Below the pieces are notes generated by a model. That model was not told the DNA's origin. It did no database searches and was given only the letters and a program-made list of their open reading frames with translations. DNA of 64,000 bases, taken from Glossina fuscipes. Taxonomy: Eukaryota; Arthropoda; Insecta; Diptera; Glossinidae. Of this stretch, positions 38,809 through 53,800 are shown piece by piece. A program made the translations under genes and the position numbers. The stretch covers positions 8,403,813-8,467,812 of the forward strand of contig NW_023998464.1 in assembly GCF_014805625.2 (NCBI RefSeq), written 5' to 3'. Within the stretch, counting starts at the first letter, position 1, and each line of letters starts with the position of its first letter.

Positions 38809-41800
38809 CCTCCGTCTCTCTGTCCCCTTCTCTCTTTAAGTATATTCTAAAGAAGAAGAGCAACAACAATACAATAAACACGAAAAGACAGCAGTAGACA
38901 ACCTCTGGAAAGAAATTCTTGCTGTACTGGTAAATTAAAGGTTAAAAGGATAAAGAAGACATGAGACAAAGTTAGGTCGGCCGTCTGTTTTAGTTTTTAT
39001 GATCCTGGTATCTCGTAGCAAAGTGACACAAATTATCAACGAAGCGTGCTTATCACACAACTTCCTTTACAACTTTTCCACAAGGTTTGAGCTACTCTGC
39101 GTCGTTTATTTGTGGCATGGTGTTCGCCACCTAGAACTTTCCTAACATTATCTTACACAATCCCTTAAAGGTGTTTCTCAAAGAATTTTATCATTAATAA
39201 CGCAATGTTTTCAGCGGTTGAAATTTCATGTCGGAAAATTCAATTGTCAAGAAAACAGTAGTCTGAAAGAGCGCACTAGCATGATATTTGGTAAATGCGG
39301 CCTAGCATCATTCTTCGACAAAAAAAAGGTGGTGCACTGCAGTTACATTGCATAGCGAGTGCTTTGTGAAGCAAGACACATTGCGTAGAGATGTTTTGTT
39401 CACGACACTTTGGCATTTCTGACAGAACATTGGGTTTTTTTATTACCTTGCTCGCAAAGACAGCATCTTCTTTTGTTCCTTTCTGGAACATAGTTGGAAA
39501 AAGTTAAAGGAATTGAAAGGTATACTATTTCATCATTAAACAATAGATTTTTAGAAGTTAAAAGGGTCCAGAAAGTAAGTGAAATGTTATAATTGGACAA
39601 AATTCTCAGTCATAGGCCTTCCACGCTCTTTACTCTAACACTGCTTCTTACTTATTTTCATCGCATGGGAGCTTCTATATGATAAGACCTATATGATGGA
39701 CCTGTAATACCCAAATATTAATTTAGAAAATTTATATGTCAGATCACGATTTTATACCAATTTTCAACATAGAATGCTAGCTTGTATAGAAAAGGTCCCT
39801 GCTTTGAAGTGACTCTATAAAAAGAGGAAAGGAAATTTTGCCTCATCTAAAATTTTTCAATACACGGTGAATTGTGAAAACGCACCGGTTCGATCCATTT
39901 TCTGTTACGTTCGCATTTAGATCGAAACATACACAAGAGTGTAAACAATTTCATTAAATTTTCAAGATTTTTACCTGCGAGTTGAGCAGAAAGTATAGGG
40001 GCACATGTCAGACGAACGATAACAAGGTGGTATATGAAAAGTGGTTGAGAAAGTCGTCCGGTCAATACCGTTCGTGCGTAGCCTAAAACGTCGTCATACA
40101 AAATTTTATCAATATATCTCAAAATTTGTTACTTGTGATTTGGACGAAATTTACCTGAAGAGACGTCATACATATATAGAGATTGTTTAAACCGATTTTG
40201 AATCGTTTGTGTAATAAAAGGTGGGCCTATCTTAAGCTCTTCTGAATGACGTATACATATCCACGAACTTAATTTTCCGCGTACCACAAGTGGTATAGAC
40301 GATAGTGATTCTGAATTGATTGGTATGGTAAAAAGTGGATGTATCGCAACTTCGTCTGGTCACCAACTCAATAGTGGCGATACGTATAAAGAGAACAAAT
40401 TTTACAAAAGAAGCATTACCTTAAAAGGAGTAGCCAAAAAAAAAGCTAACACTACACTTAAGAAAGTCATACTTTATTATGGAGAAATTCGCCTGCCACC
40501 TTTTCATAATATTCAAAAGCAATCAATTAATTGATTCATAATATGTTGCATAATCATAACGGCCAGTGCCTGATTCAGTAATAAACTCAAAAGAAAATTT
40601 GGAAAGAACAAGCGAATGATGAATGCAAGTGAACGACTTGTATAAACAAACAACGACTGCACTCATCAGCGAGTGGGAGTATAATGGTATATTGTGAAGA
40701 GTCGAAAAAAATAAAAAGAAACACAAAATTCAACAGATGGCTTCCATAATACATGAAGTTCAACATCCATAAAACACATACACGTTTTGCTAACAAATGC
40801 TGTTTACAATTTTCAAATGATATAACCAACAACAAAAAAAGGCAAGGGAAAGTGAACCAAACATAAGAATATTTTTCAAAACATTATCTGAAGTCTAAAA
40901 AGTATTGGGCTTTCATATGATGAAAGTTTATACATTCCGTTCGTCCAATCAAGTTATATTGGTACGCTATAATATTTGAGATTAACTGACGCTCATTTTA
41001 CTGCTAGGCTCGACGTTTTTTACACAATGTAAACACATTTGTAAGTAATTATACCCTCACTGCAGAATAAAAAATATGCAGATACGTACGTATATGTAAA
41101 TCGGCATTTATATATATAAGGGATTAGGGAGAATCTCAGACCCCAATGGTAATGGAAATCATTTAAAAATTAAAAAAAGACCAGAAATTTGCAATTAAAT
41201 GCAAATCGCAATAAATAAGATATCAAAGAAATAAGTTTATATAAAACGATTTTTATAAAAATAGGTGAATATAACGTATATAACGTAATTATGCACTAAA
41301 CGTATTGAATAAAGACCGTGGAATCAGTTTCTTTCCTCTATTGCCAAAGAAGAAAGAAACATTTTTACTGCTACCTTAGCAGCATCTTGTTGCGTCTCAC
41401 ACTTTTTGGCCTGTGATGATCATGACGATTGCTGTGGCGCTGGTGGCCGTGTGCAATATTGTTTACATTTCTATCAGATTGTGTGTGTGCGAATATATAT
41501 TTATCTGTTTTCGTCTTATATTCAATAGTCGTCTGAAAAAAAGACCAAGAGGATGATTGTTTATATCGAACAAAAAGAGAGAGCGCCTCTCTCTCTCTCC
41601 ATTGGTTTGATTATTTTTATCAAAAAAGAAAAAATCATTTTTAATTTATTAAATTAATCGACCGTAGCCGAGTGTTAATAAATTAAATGATGATTGTTTA
41701 ATTTTTCTTTTTTTTTGAAATCCATAAAAAGTCACAAAAAGTAATTTCATAATAAAATTAATTTGCAGTCAGCAGTCGGTAAGTCCTATGAGCACAAAAC

Positions 41801-44800
41801 AAACATCTCAAGTTTGTGATTGACAATTTAATCCCTCCGTAATAGTATTAAAGCCCTAATAATATTAAATGAGTCTCATCTGCTTGTACTACCTTTTTTC
41901 TGTAATTCTTTTTCATTGTCTTAAAATGTACCTTAAATATTCCAGAATTTGTCTGAAGTTGAAATACAATTTTTCGAGTAAAGTCATTAACATTTTTTGG
42001 AATCAAATTTCTCGAAATGTTCACGCAATGGTAATCATTGAAAGCCCAAAAAAAGGGAACTTGAAGTTACTTTTATATGCTACCATGTAAAAGTTACGTG
42101 AGTAAAGGAACACAAATAGGGTTTACGAAAATAAAGAGGGAAAGTCTAAAAATAATCTAATATGATAATAGGAAATTGTAAGCGTGTGCACAAAGTTGCG
42201 TAAAAAGTAAATACAAATAGAAGTTTATAATGTCACAATTGCAATAGAGTGTTATAACAATCGCATTCCATATTCACCATTCTTTACCGCATTCCTTAAT
42301 CAGCTATTAAAACTAAGACTTTTCTGCTCTACAACGAATCGATTTTCGTGAAACTCCTTACTAGGGTAAGATCCAAAAAATAGCCCCATATGGTCCAAAT
42401 TTAGTACAGGTAATTTTTTTATGTTAAGTCACTATTATGACGTAATTTTCAAAATTACACTTTTTTGTCGTATGAACTTCAGTTTTCGTTATATGAATTT
42501 TGATACCAATTTAGAATGCCCAAATATTACTACTTAATCACTTTAAACGAAAAATTTCCAAAATTAAAAACTTTTTTTTGTGCGGAGTGTTCGAAAAAGT
42601 AGACCGATTCGAACTATTTTCAATAGCGTTCACCCTTTGGTCGAAACACGTCAGTGTAGCAAATTTGCTGTAGTTTGAACACAAATTTACGTGGACAGAC
42701 ATTAGACGGGCAGACAGGCGTAGATCAGTTCAGATTATAATTCTAATCTGGTCTGTATAACAAAAGGTGGCTTATCGTAAGCCCTTCTGCGTATTTATTT
42801 AATACATCCTGTACCACAAATGGTGTAGGATATAATCACCACAATGAAGAAGATTAGAAAATGAAGCAAAACTTCGACTTAAGTTGAAACATGCAAAAGA
42901 GTTTTATAGCTCTTCAACACAGCTTATTTTTAACAGTAAGGTAATTATTGAAATAAATGGATTAACGAAAGTTCCTCAAATTAATCATTACGACGTGTAT
43001 ACGTTTGCACATTACTTATGTAAAAGTTCACATTCACCTGTTTAGCCATAAACATAAATTAAATTTAATTTTCTTATTTCTTCAAAAAAATATCGATGCT
43101 TAGGTTCCTCTATTGTATTCAATTTAATATTTAATAAACACGATCGCAGAGGAATTTTGTATTTAATGTCTGTGTTATAAATTCAAGATGACATCTCATC
43201 TATTTAAAGAACTTATTGTTGTGCCGGCCACCAAGGCTATAGCATGTTGGTTTTATCATTCCATTTGCAACAGGTAGATAGACAAATGTATGAACGTTAT
43301 CGTAACATATCGTATCGTGCTCAATGCAAGTTTTTATGCGGATTCTGTAGTAAACGATTCACAAAGTCTCTTACAAAAGTTGAAAAACCGAAGCCATAGA
43401 ACATTTCTTTAAATTTCCATCGATCTTACGACTTATAGCAGCCACCGATTTGGATTTTTGTTCGAAATGACTGCAATTGCGGTCAGAAAAGCTAAAAATA
43501 AGTTTCGAAAAAAATTTCACATTTCGACATATTTTAATTAATAACTTAATACTTTAGTGCACTGTAATATTAAATTTGTTTCGAATGTGCGTAAGACTCT
43601 TTTAACAAATAGAAAAGTAGTACCAATATCAGTGGTGTACTACTTTGCCGGCGTTCTTTACAATGACAAAGACAGCACTGAAATTTCATGCCAATGCTCC
43701 GAAATTAATTCTATAGAGCGGAAGAAGACACACGTGATCCACTTGTCAAAACGTTTTGCCGTATAGCCAAGAATACGAAACAACCTGGAACTAAGTAAAA
43801 ATTTCAATGTATGCCTCTAACTTTTGCAATTTTATATCTATGACAAGTTATTATCGCTGCCATTCAAACACGGTAAAGTGTCCCTCAAAGGTCAAATGTC
43901 CCTTACAAGTTAAACGTTAAAATCTTTAGCAATAGCAAATATAAGATATTCGTCTCAAGCCAATTTGGTTTTTTTATGTGCTTTGGTTTTTGTTTTAATA
44001 TGTTTGTTTGTTCATTTATGTGAAAAGAAAAAGCCACAAATCATTATTAAAAAAAAAGACAAACGTCCTCTTTCCAAAGTCATAAGCTTTAAAATGTAAA
44101 CAAAATAATGCTAGTGCTTATGTATTGACAAAATTCTTTTCATTTATAGCTTTAAATGTCACTTTCGGATGTTTAGCTCAACTTATTGCGTGCATTTTTA
44201 AAGAGGAGCCCGTTCGCAATGTCCCCTTAATATGTGTTGACACATTTGAAACAGTAGGAAGCTTCCTTTAGCAGCACACTTTGAATGCTTTGGAAGGAAT
44301 TCAATTCAGTTTTAACAATAGCTTGTCTGAAATGTCACGTCTCCTGTTGTTTGTTTTTTTCCCTTTTAGGTGATAATGACGATGGAACAAGCATCTAATA
44401 ACCGTAACTAACGAAAGCTTTTTACATGTCAAGAACCTATTTTCTAATGGACACATACGAGACCGTAAACACTTGATAGAGAAGCTGAACTTTGTTTGGA
44501 ATTAATTCATTTTGAACACAATTAAGAAACTTCATTTCCCAAGAATCTTTCCATGATAGAGATTTATAAGTATTGAATTTGTCAAAAAAATTAGTTAAGT
44601 GATGTATAGTAAATACGAGCTCTAAATATACTTTTAGAATATAATTAATTAATCTGCTTAATTATGCAAATTCATTTATTTGCCATAAGTCCACACATAT
44701 TACACAGCCGACAGCATCTCCTGTTGATACCATTTAATTGAAAAATAAAATCTCTGCGTGACGGGAACTAAAATCGAAACGACAGCTGTATTTGATTATT

Positions 44801-47800
44801 TATTCGTGTCTATATAGAATTTAATCAGCAGTTTAATAGGAGATGCAGGCAAATTAAGCTACCGTTAACATTAAAGAATTAAACTGTGAAAGTATAATTA
44901 ACGATTAAAGAAAATGAGAGGAAAGAAGAAAAAATAATGCCACTAATTAGAAGTTTTAAAGCAATCGTTTGAAATCCTTTTTTTAATCCTAAATGCAAGT
45001 CACAGCAATTTGAACTTTTGCAAAATATTAACAACTTTATCGGACGTCACTAATATCAATGCACACCCGAATAGCTACAAAGACGATAAGGAAGTAGGCA
45101 GTACTGTACGAATTTCTGTTCAATTTAAAATATTTTAAAGCGTTTTTCTCGTGAAATAAAATCGAACGTGTTCAAACACGAACACAAACCTTTCTAAAGA
45201 AGGTTTGTTAAACTGCAATGGATCATTTTATACTTCAGTTATACATCGAAGAAATCCTTTCAATTTTTTTTCATAATCAACATCGGGTGCGTCCGAAATA
45301 GCTTCCTAGTTATTTCACTCACGTCAATTTTACTTAACTTAAAAATTAATCAAAGTCTTTCAAATAAGATATCTTCACAGAAACGTTTGAAAAGTTAAAT
45401 AAATAACTTATGTGAGAAGAGATCAATAAATGAAATCCTATTTTTATTAAAATTCAACTATTTCACGCAAAGAAAAAAAAGAAAAATAAAAAAATAATCG
45501 ACATAAGAAAGAAAGCTAAAAGTTAGCGTCTTTAAAAAACAACAGAACAGCAAGTGGGAACACACGCCAACTTAAAATTGCGAAATTACGCAGCTATTCC
45601 TTCATAAGATAACCAAAATTACTTTCGATATTTTAAAATTGATACGATAGAGGATTTAGTTGCTAGAATTACCTTAAAGTCTGACAAAGACGCCATCAAA
45701 TCATCCAATTCTTTTGTAGCTGACGAAGCATAAGACTGATGAATAGCATTATTTTGTATAAAATCTTTGTGTTTAATAACTTCTTCTTTCGATGATCTCG
45801 CTGCAATAACAAGAAATTTGGTTAACATAATATTATTGTAATTGCAATCAAATTATACTTACATTCGGGAGCATTAACATTTTCTGTTTTAGTTTCACGA
45901 ACAGTAATGGTTACATGTCGGCCAGGCGTAGGAGATTTGCCGCGCACTCTGTAAACATAATAGTAACAAGAAGAGAAAAAATGACTAGAAGTCTTAAAAG
46001 CAATTTTTATTATTATATCCTCTTCACTGGCAAAGGACATAGATGGTAGTGCTTTAAGACACAAGCCGTAGCATTTATTTCTCTGGCTACATTAATAATA
46101 ATAATAAGAAATCTTTACCCATTTGGGATGGCATAGAGTGATGCATTATCCATTTCATTTAATAAACTATCTACGGATGGCCTTTCTTCGACCGAGGCAT
46201 AACTGTTATAAGTGTCGTATTTAGAAGTCGATTGGGTATGGAAGCCACTTAGACCCGGTTCTGGAAATTGTAGAGAACGCAATAAATTAATGATTGAAAA
46301 GCAGCATATTTGGGAATAAATTCTTAAGAGGACAAAGAAAATAAATGAGTTTTATAACATGTTACGTCAAGCTTTGCTTAAAATGACTAAACATATCGCA
46401 TTCGAGCAATGTCGCTCGGCTATCAAACTTATGATGAAGAATGTAAGTAAGTGTTACTATTTTACAGTTATGTTACCTATATTAATGTAATCAATGACGG
46501 TTTTTTTTAACTTTCCTTTTTAAATCAATATAATAATTTATTTCTAATAATATATTTTAAGCAAAAAGTATACACTAAACGTATTTTCTTGCATTCATTC
46601 CTTTAAACTCGTGATTAATTGTAATGCCTGATAAAAATGTTGACTTTTTTCAAATCTAAGTTTGTCCATTTCATAGCAGAATTGAATCGTGAAAAAAATC
46701 GTTATATCTTTTAGATAAAGAACCTAAAAACGTAGCTTTCAATTCCACATATAGAAAAAATTTTTCAAAATATTCCCCACTATGTGGAAAGCAGCTTTCA
46801 TTCATACTCGTTGCAAAAAAATAATAAATTCCATTAACCTTTTCTTTCGTAGCTGGCGCCATTATATCTGGCGCTGCTTAAATCTTCCAATAAAGAATCC
46901 AATTCAGACAAATTACTGGCGGTGTTCAGTGGTCCACTTGAACCATTATAAGGTTGCCGTGGTATAGCTCCTTGGTTATGAAAATGACTAGCTGACGAAC
47001 TTGAATTTGTGCTCACGCCATTATAAGTTCTGTGACCAGATGGTGAAACCGAGGTATGAGTCCCCAAATAGTGCTCCTGATAAACAGGCTGGAAAAGAGA
47101 AAAACTAAATTAACAAAAAATTTTATTAAAGCATACGTCTTTTACCTGAGTTGTATTGGTTCCTTTGCCTCTAAGGCTTCCATAACCTGAGGATTCAACA
47201 TAATTGTTGTGGTATTGGCTTGTGGTTGCTAATGGCACTTGACGTTGTTGTTGAACAGTTGCAACGTTTGTATTATACTGAGGCTGCGGATGACCGGGTA
47301 CACTGTTTTGTAAATCGGCCAGTAAAGCATCTGGAAAAAATTTTGAACAATTTCGAATATTTGAATATTCGAAAAAAGTGTTTGAAGTTAATTAGCAATT
47401 GTTTTACTTCATTTAAGTCAGCTTAGCGTAGGCCTTAGTATTGTGTATTTTGATATAATAATTTACAGATATTTCACAAACTTACTCAAATTCTTTTTTT
47501 TTATTCCCAAAGAATTTTATCTAGCAGTATAGTATAGAAAGAACAAAACTAAGGTACTTGCATTACCATTACCAATTAGCACAGCTCTTTTTATCATTTG
47601 TTTTTGTAATTCTAGTGAATTGTAAAAACTAATAAGAAAATTGCGGTTGCATGATTAAAAATATAAATTTCATTATAAATTAACTATTACGGACGCTACA
47701 TTCCGAACCCTATTCTAAGCAATTTCAGAGAAATGTCACAAGTCACAAGGCATTTTTTTGTTTGTGGTTTTTGTAAGGTGCGTTTTATTGTAGCTGCTCG

Positions 47801-50800
47801 TTCGAAATACCAAAATTGACACACATTGGAAGAAATTATAACAATAAAATAAGTTCTTTCGAGTGCTTTAAAATCAACAAAGCTCTTGCGCATATAGGAT
47901 GCATGTTCTGAGCCTTTTAATCAATTAAAACTAATAAGAACATTGCATTGCATTACTGTGATCCTAAAAAAAATGAAAACAACTAAATTTTCACATTCTG
48001 TAATATTGGGCAGATGCGAGTGCGGATGCGGGTAAGCGTGATTTTTTTATTTTCGAAATAAAAATAGACATTTTTATGAAGTATGTGTTGGATGTATAAC
48101 TAAGGTTTGGTCGATGGTCTGCAAGTCTGCAGATAGTATCTTCATTTTCGCGAACAGGAGAATGTGTATCACAAGTGCTACGCGGTTACTCTGGCGGATG
48201 GATGTACAATTGAACGGACGGATAAGGTCAGCTGCATTCCGAATATGAAACTGGCAAGACTGATAAGAATTTATACACTTTATGAAAGAAATTTGCTTCC
48301 GTACGCTGTAAAGGTTTTAAAAAAAAAAGAAATAATAACACGCTATCAAATTGAATAGGCGTGGACGATTTTTTCCATTTTTGTAGAGGTATTATAGCAT
48401 CGCCCACAGAATATATTTTCAACTTTTTGTAGGTTTATTTACTGTAGTTTATGAGTAATGAGCAAAAAACCAATTTTTTATTTCTTTTGAAAGACAGAGG
48501 TGTTCGCACTTTGCGTAGTACTGTAGGCGTGTCCTTCGATCGATTTGATCAAGTTTCAATACTAACTAGCGTACAAGAATTTCCAATTTTCTGTTAAAAT
48601 TGAAGTCAATAGATTGATTTTTACGACCCGGAGAATATTTACCGAAAGAAAACTCTGATTTTTTTTGTTCATTCAACAAGTATTTCCATGTAGATTCACG
48701 TGATATAGGTGTATATAGGCAACATTTTCTAGTTTGGCAGACATGGAGCCTCAAACTTGATTGCTTTTCCATAGCCGTTCTTTGCTAACGTTCTAATAAG
48801 AGTTTTTTAGCTTTCAAATGCCATAGGGGAATATTGTTGGAATTTTTTGATATGGGTGCAACAGAGTCTCCAACTTGGCCATTGTCCCATGGTCGAGTTA
48901 TGGTAAAATACCAAATTTGCAAAGTTTGGTAAACATAGTTCTGGAAAGTTTAATTTATTATTATTATTATAAATTTAGACTAATGAAATAAATTGAGCAC
49001 AAGCAACACAGGCTATCGGCTCTAATTTAAATAAATGGATATTAGATAATGAGCTTAGCAGTATTAAAAAAGTAATATATTGAATTGATATTCTGTTCTG
49101 AAGCTGATTGTAGAACGTCCAAAGGGTTAATCGTTCCAAATGTAATACTTCTAGCCAAAGTTAAGGCAGTTGCAGATAATGTGCTTTATGGTGAGAGTTT
49201 GTCCACAACTGCAGATTGGGGAGGAAGACCTTTTCAAGATCCATTGGTGAGTTGCAATTGTATGACCAAGGCGAATTATCGAAAATGTTTGGATCTTCAT
49301 ATTCTCAACATTAGTTGGATATAAAGGTGAAATCAATTGAGGGTTAATGGAAGAGTAGTGTTGATGATGGTATTGTAAATTTTCTTCTGCAATTTTCTCT
49401 TTAACTTTTCTTCCAATGTATCTTTGAAGATCCAACTTTTCCATGACATCATCTATAATTAGAGGAGCAGAAGCAGCTTCCTTTGCTGCTCGATCAGCCT
49501 GCTCATTTCCCAATAAACCGATGTGACTTGGTACATAACATTTTAATTTTTCCCTCGGGTGTTGTAATTGTATTCCTTAACATGTTGATGGTGCTCCATC
49601 TCGAAGTCTAAGGGTTCCGAATAGCTTGTAATACAGACAAACTGTCAGTAACAATGACGGTTTTGAGTTTGTTTTTATGGGCAAGGTTCGCAGCGTGAAG
49701 AATAGCTCTGGCTTCGGTTGTGAAAGTTGAAGTACTTTCGTGAAATATGTGGTTGAGAAGAACTCGCCCTGTAGCGTCAACCACGGCACAAGTGGGAGGC
49801 AGGCCAAAAGATTTTGAGCCGTCTGTGTACAAAAGATTCCAACCAGTACTCTCCAATAGTTGGGTTTTTTCAGCTATTAGATTCCTGAAGACGTAATTTG
49901 GAGTATCTTCTTTTTTGTGCATAGACAGCGAGACGTCAAAAGAGCAGTCTTTCAAAATCCATGGAGGTTTAACACCAAAAGAGCGGAAAATTTTTAAGGA
50001 AATATTTAATTTCTTTGCGATGTACAAACAATGGTCAATTGCAGATGGTGACTTTGGAATTGTCTTCGCAATAACAATCTTTCTCACGTCATCACCGAGA
50101 ATAGATTTGCTTGAATTAAGAAGCTTGGGGACTATTTTGGCTTTCAATTCATAAAGTCTATTTTCTAAAGTTGGGAGGCCAGTTTCGATTATAATATTAT
50201 TTATGGGCGTCGTCCGAAAAGCATAACAACTTGCTCTGACTGCTTCGTGGTAAACCGGTTTAAGGATGTTGATATTAGATTTGCAGCTATTGCCATAAAT
50301 TATCAAAGCATAGTCAATCTTGCTTAACACAAGCATTTTGGTAAGATAAGCAATAGTGTTAATATGCGCATGGCTTCTCCAAGCAACGTACTGTATCAAA
50401 TTCACCCATGTTAAAATAGAGTTTTTTAACAGCAGACAGTGTGCTTTCCAACGATATTTGTTGGAAAAGGTGAGCCCGAGAATATGCAGTGTCAGCACAT
50501 TTAGTACTGGTAAGTCATTAATATGCATCAGTAGATTATATGGAAATTTCAGCCCCCGACGAGTTTGCCCATGCGGAGATCTCTCGTCCAATAGATTCGA
50601 GGATGTTGATTGCCTTCGTGCTATCTTTTTCTTTTGTAAAAATGTATACATCGTCTGCGTAGAGGCAATGTTCCACTCTTGGTACACGACAAGGAATTTT
50701 GCCAATTTTTTTTGAAGGCGATTTGGAACATCGTGACAGAAAGAGGAGATGCTTGCGGAATGCCATTCATTAGCGGAAAGGAATCAAAGACATGATTGTT

Positions 50801-53800
50801 GATTCTAACTATAAACAGCCGATGCGACATGAATGATTTGATGTAGTTGAAAAATTTGGGTCCTACATTCCACGATTTCAAGAGTCTTAAAATAACATGA
50901 AGACCAACTCTGTCAAATGCTTTTTCGAAATCAGTTGAAAGAATTGTTACATGGTTTCGTTAGGAAATTGCTTTGCTTGTACAATAATCAATACGTAACA
51001 CAGCGACGATGCACCCTCTACCCCTCTTGAAACCAACTTGTTGCTTTGTTATCAGATTCTTGGACTCGAGAAACCAAGATAATTTAGATGCCATAATCTT
51101 TTCCAATACCTTTGAGAGGCAAGATAAAAGAGAGATTGGGCGATAGTCCGATGCGATGAAGGCATTTTTTAAATTTGGAATTGAAACAACTGTAGTCAGT
51201 TTCCACATGCATGGTATATGGCCAGTCAAAAATACCGTATTATATAGGTCCAGTAATTTCTTCTTACTAGACTTAGACATAGCGCTGATCATTTGGTATG
51301 AGATGCGGTCTAGACCAGGTGTTCTCCCCTTCAAATTGGAGAGACAACTTCTAAGTTCTAAGGTGGATATGCAATTTTCCAGGAACATGGCACATCTATC
51401 TATATTATTTGAAAGAGGTATTGGAATCCTTTCATTTTCGATGAAAGCACTAGAGAAGTTGCTCTCAGAGGAGTATTCGCACCACACTTTACCAAAGTAA
51501 TTAGAAATCTCATCTGCATCAGTTAAAGTTCCATTGGAAGTGCAGATGGCACAGATTTCGTTCAGATTTGAAGTTCCACTAAGTCTGTTGAGTTTGTTCC
51601 AGACAACTTTCATTGGTGTATTTCTGTGCATTCCTCTCGAAAAAAGTTCGAAACTAAGTGCCTTTGATTTTCGTAGTTCCTTCCTGAATAGAACATTGGC
51701 CTTTTTTTATAATAACAAATGATCATGATCAGGACATCTCTTAAAGCGGTGTCATAGATCCATTTTATTTTTCCTCAAAAAGGAAAGCGTCTTGTTCCAC
51801 CAAGGAACCATAACTCGTTTAAAAGAGCTGTTGGATTGAGGAATAGAAAGATGAGCAGCCGTGCGGATCGCTTTACTCATAATAGCAGCATCATGGTTGC
51901 AGTTTGTTAAATGGCTTTGAATTCAGAAATGATTCCACCTGTTTGGAGTAATTGATCCAATCCGCTTTATCTAGGAGGAATTTGGCCAGTTTTGCTGGAG
52001 TAACAGAGGACGATGAAAGTTTAAGATCGATTATGACTGGAAAGTGATCGCTATTATGCAGATCATCAGAAATAGGCCAGGAAACCAAAGGAAGAAGTGA
52101 GGGAGAGCAACATGTTAAATCAATATGTGAAAAAGTATGATGTGTTGAAAAGTGCGTTGGTTTTCCATCATTTAAAATGCAGAGATTGTTTTGAATGAAG
52201 GCCTTTTCTAAAACAGTACCGCGAATATTGTTCACTGTTGAGCCCCAGATGGTATTCCAACTATTAAAGTCGCCGCATATTATTAATGGGGGCGAGAATA
52301 CGGAGAATAAATTGTAGAGATCTTGCTGAGAAAACGATTGCGAAGGTGGGATATAGAGCGAAGTCACTGTAAATTTTATGTTTAACATTATTTGTATCGC
52401 TACGGCTTGTGTGTTTGAGGTAAAATTTATGCGTTTGTGAGGTATATTAGATTTTATAAAAACACCAATTCCTTGTTTGAAATATGAATTTTGATCAGCA
52501 TTCGTGAAATATCCAGTATAAGATTAAAAAAGCTTCTACAATGGGTTTCTTGAAGCGATAAAAAGGTTGGATTAAAATCACTTATGAGTGTACGGGGTTC
52601 ATCAAAATCATTAATAAGTCCCTTAATGTTCCATTGTAGAATTTTAAAAACTTTATTTAATTGTAGTGACATGTAAGCAGAGTGGAGGGAGGGTTAAGTT
52701 GACATGTCAGCGTCTCCGCCGAGAAGGTCGCTATAGGAATTTTTCATGAATGATTTATTCGTACCAGCTGAATAATCTGCACTTAGGTGGTTTGGTACAT
52801 TTGAACGAGTGGGCACACGTGAATAATTTAAAGGTGAAGGTTGATTAATGGATGAAAGAATGGATTCATTACCACTTGTAATTTGTTGAGTAGAGTTGAG
52901 AGCTGGAGAATTTAGTATATTAGATTTTAGGATATATTTTGTTGTTTTAATTTTTTCAAAATTTGCTGTTGCTTTGGTTTTTTCAATATTATCTTTTGCG
53001 GGTGATGTAACTGGTTTCGCAATATAATTTTTGGATAATGGTGGAACACGTTTTTCATTAGAAGCAGTTGGAGTTAAAGGCTTACTAGGCACGATTTGCG
53101 AGGCAACAGCAGCGTAGGTATTACTTTTTTCAATTCCTTGGGCTACAGATGGATTTCTTTCGCGGTATTTGCGTCGCGCTTCACCCATGCTACAGTAATT
53201 TTCTGTTTTGATTTTTAGAATTTCACGCATTTGTATAAAACGTGGGCTTTGTTTGTCTAATGCAGAGTGTTGATCATTGCAATTTAAGCAGAAGCTACGC
53301 GTACAGTTTTCAGGATGTGGAGGAAGACCACAGTTAGCACAGGGTGGAGGACTGGTGTATCTTTTTGCCGTATGCCCCAGGCGTTGGCAGTTTTTACATA
53401 TCATGGGATTTGGAATGTAGAGTTCTACTTTACATTTGTACCAAGCTACATCAACCGTTGCCGGTAGCCGATAGGGGTCAAAAGACAAAATAATTCTTCC
53501 TGTAGGAGAGCGGGCTTTTCCATCGTCATTTAATTTGGTGAATTTGTTGACTTCAGTCACTCCTTGACTGCCCATTTCGCGCACAATTTCATCTTCCGGC
53601 ACATGCTTGAAGCATGGGGCATAAACTACGCCTTTAACCGAGTTCAGTTTGTCATGCAGTTTAGTGGATATAGCGCACAAATTGGGTAATGATTTAGACT
53701 TTATGAGCTTTTCGGTTGCGCTCGGTTTCCCAGCCAGGACAAGTAAATTTCCATCGCATAAAATAGATAAAGAGTCTATATGCGTTGTAATGCAATCTAG

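Larger units (their letters stand above)
32974..45672 (-). other. Pax intron 6 (12.7 kb)
   Basis: Bounded by the exon 6 donor GTAATT and the exon 7 acceptor CATTTAAG. It holds a mariner relic (34.26 kb), a CR1/Jockey-like relic (36.9-37.7 kb), a TC microsatellite (38.77 kb) and two copies of a short repeat (39.88 and 42.6 kb). No host gene was recognised. If PDLP is made here as in Drosophila, its promoter should lie upstream of 32994, but no core promoter was identified. Confidence 0.75.

Noticed and set aside
39885..39905. tRNA B-box-like GGTTCGATCC
   Set aside because: No A box, cloverleaf or acceptor stem around it; it belongs to the interspersed repeat.
49915..51500. Plus-strand ORFs of 79-119 codons
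   Set aside because: Antisense shadows of the I-like element ORF2.
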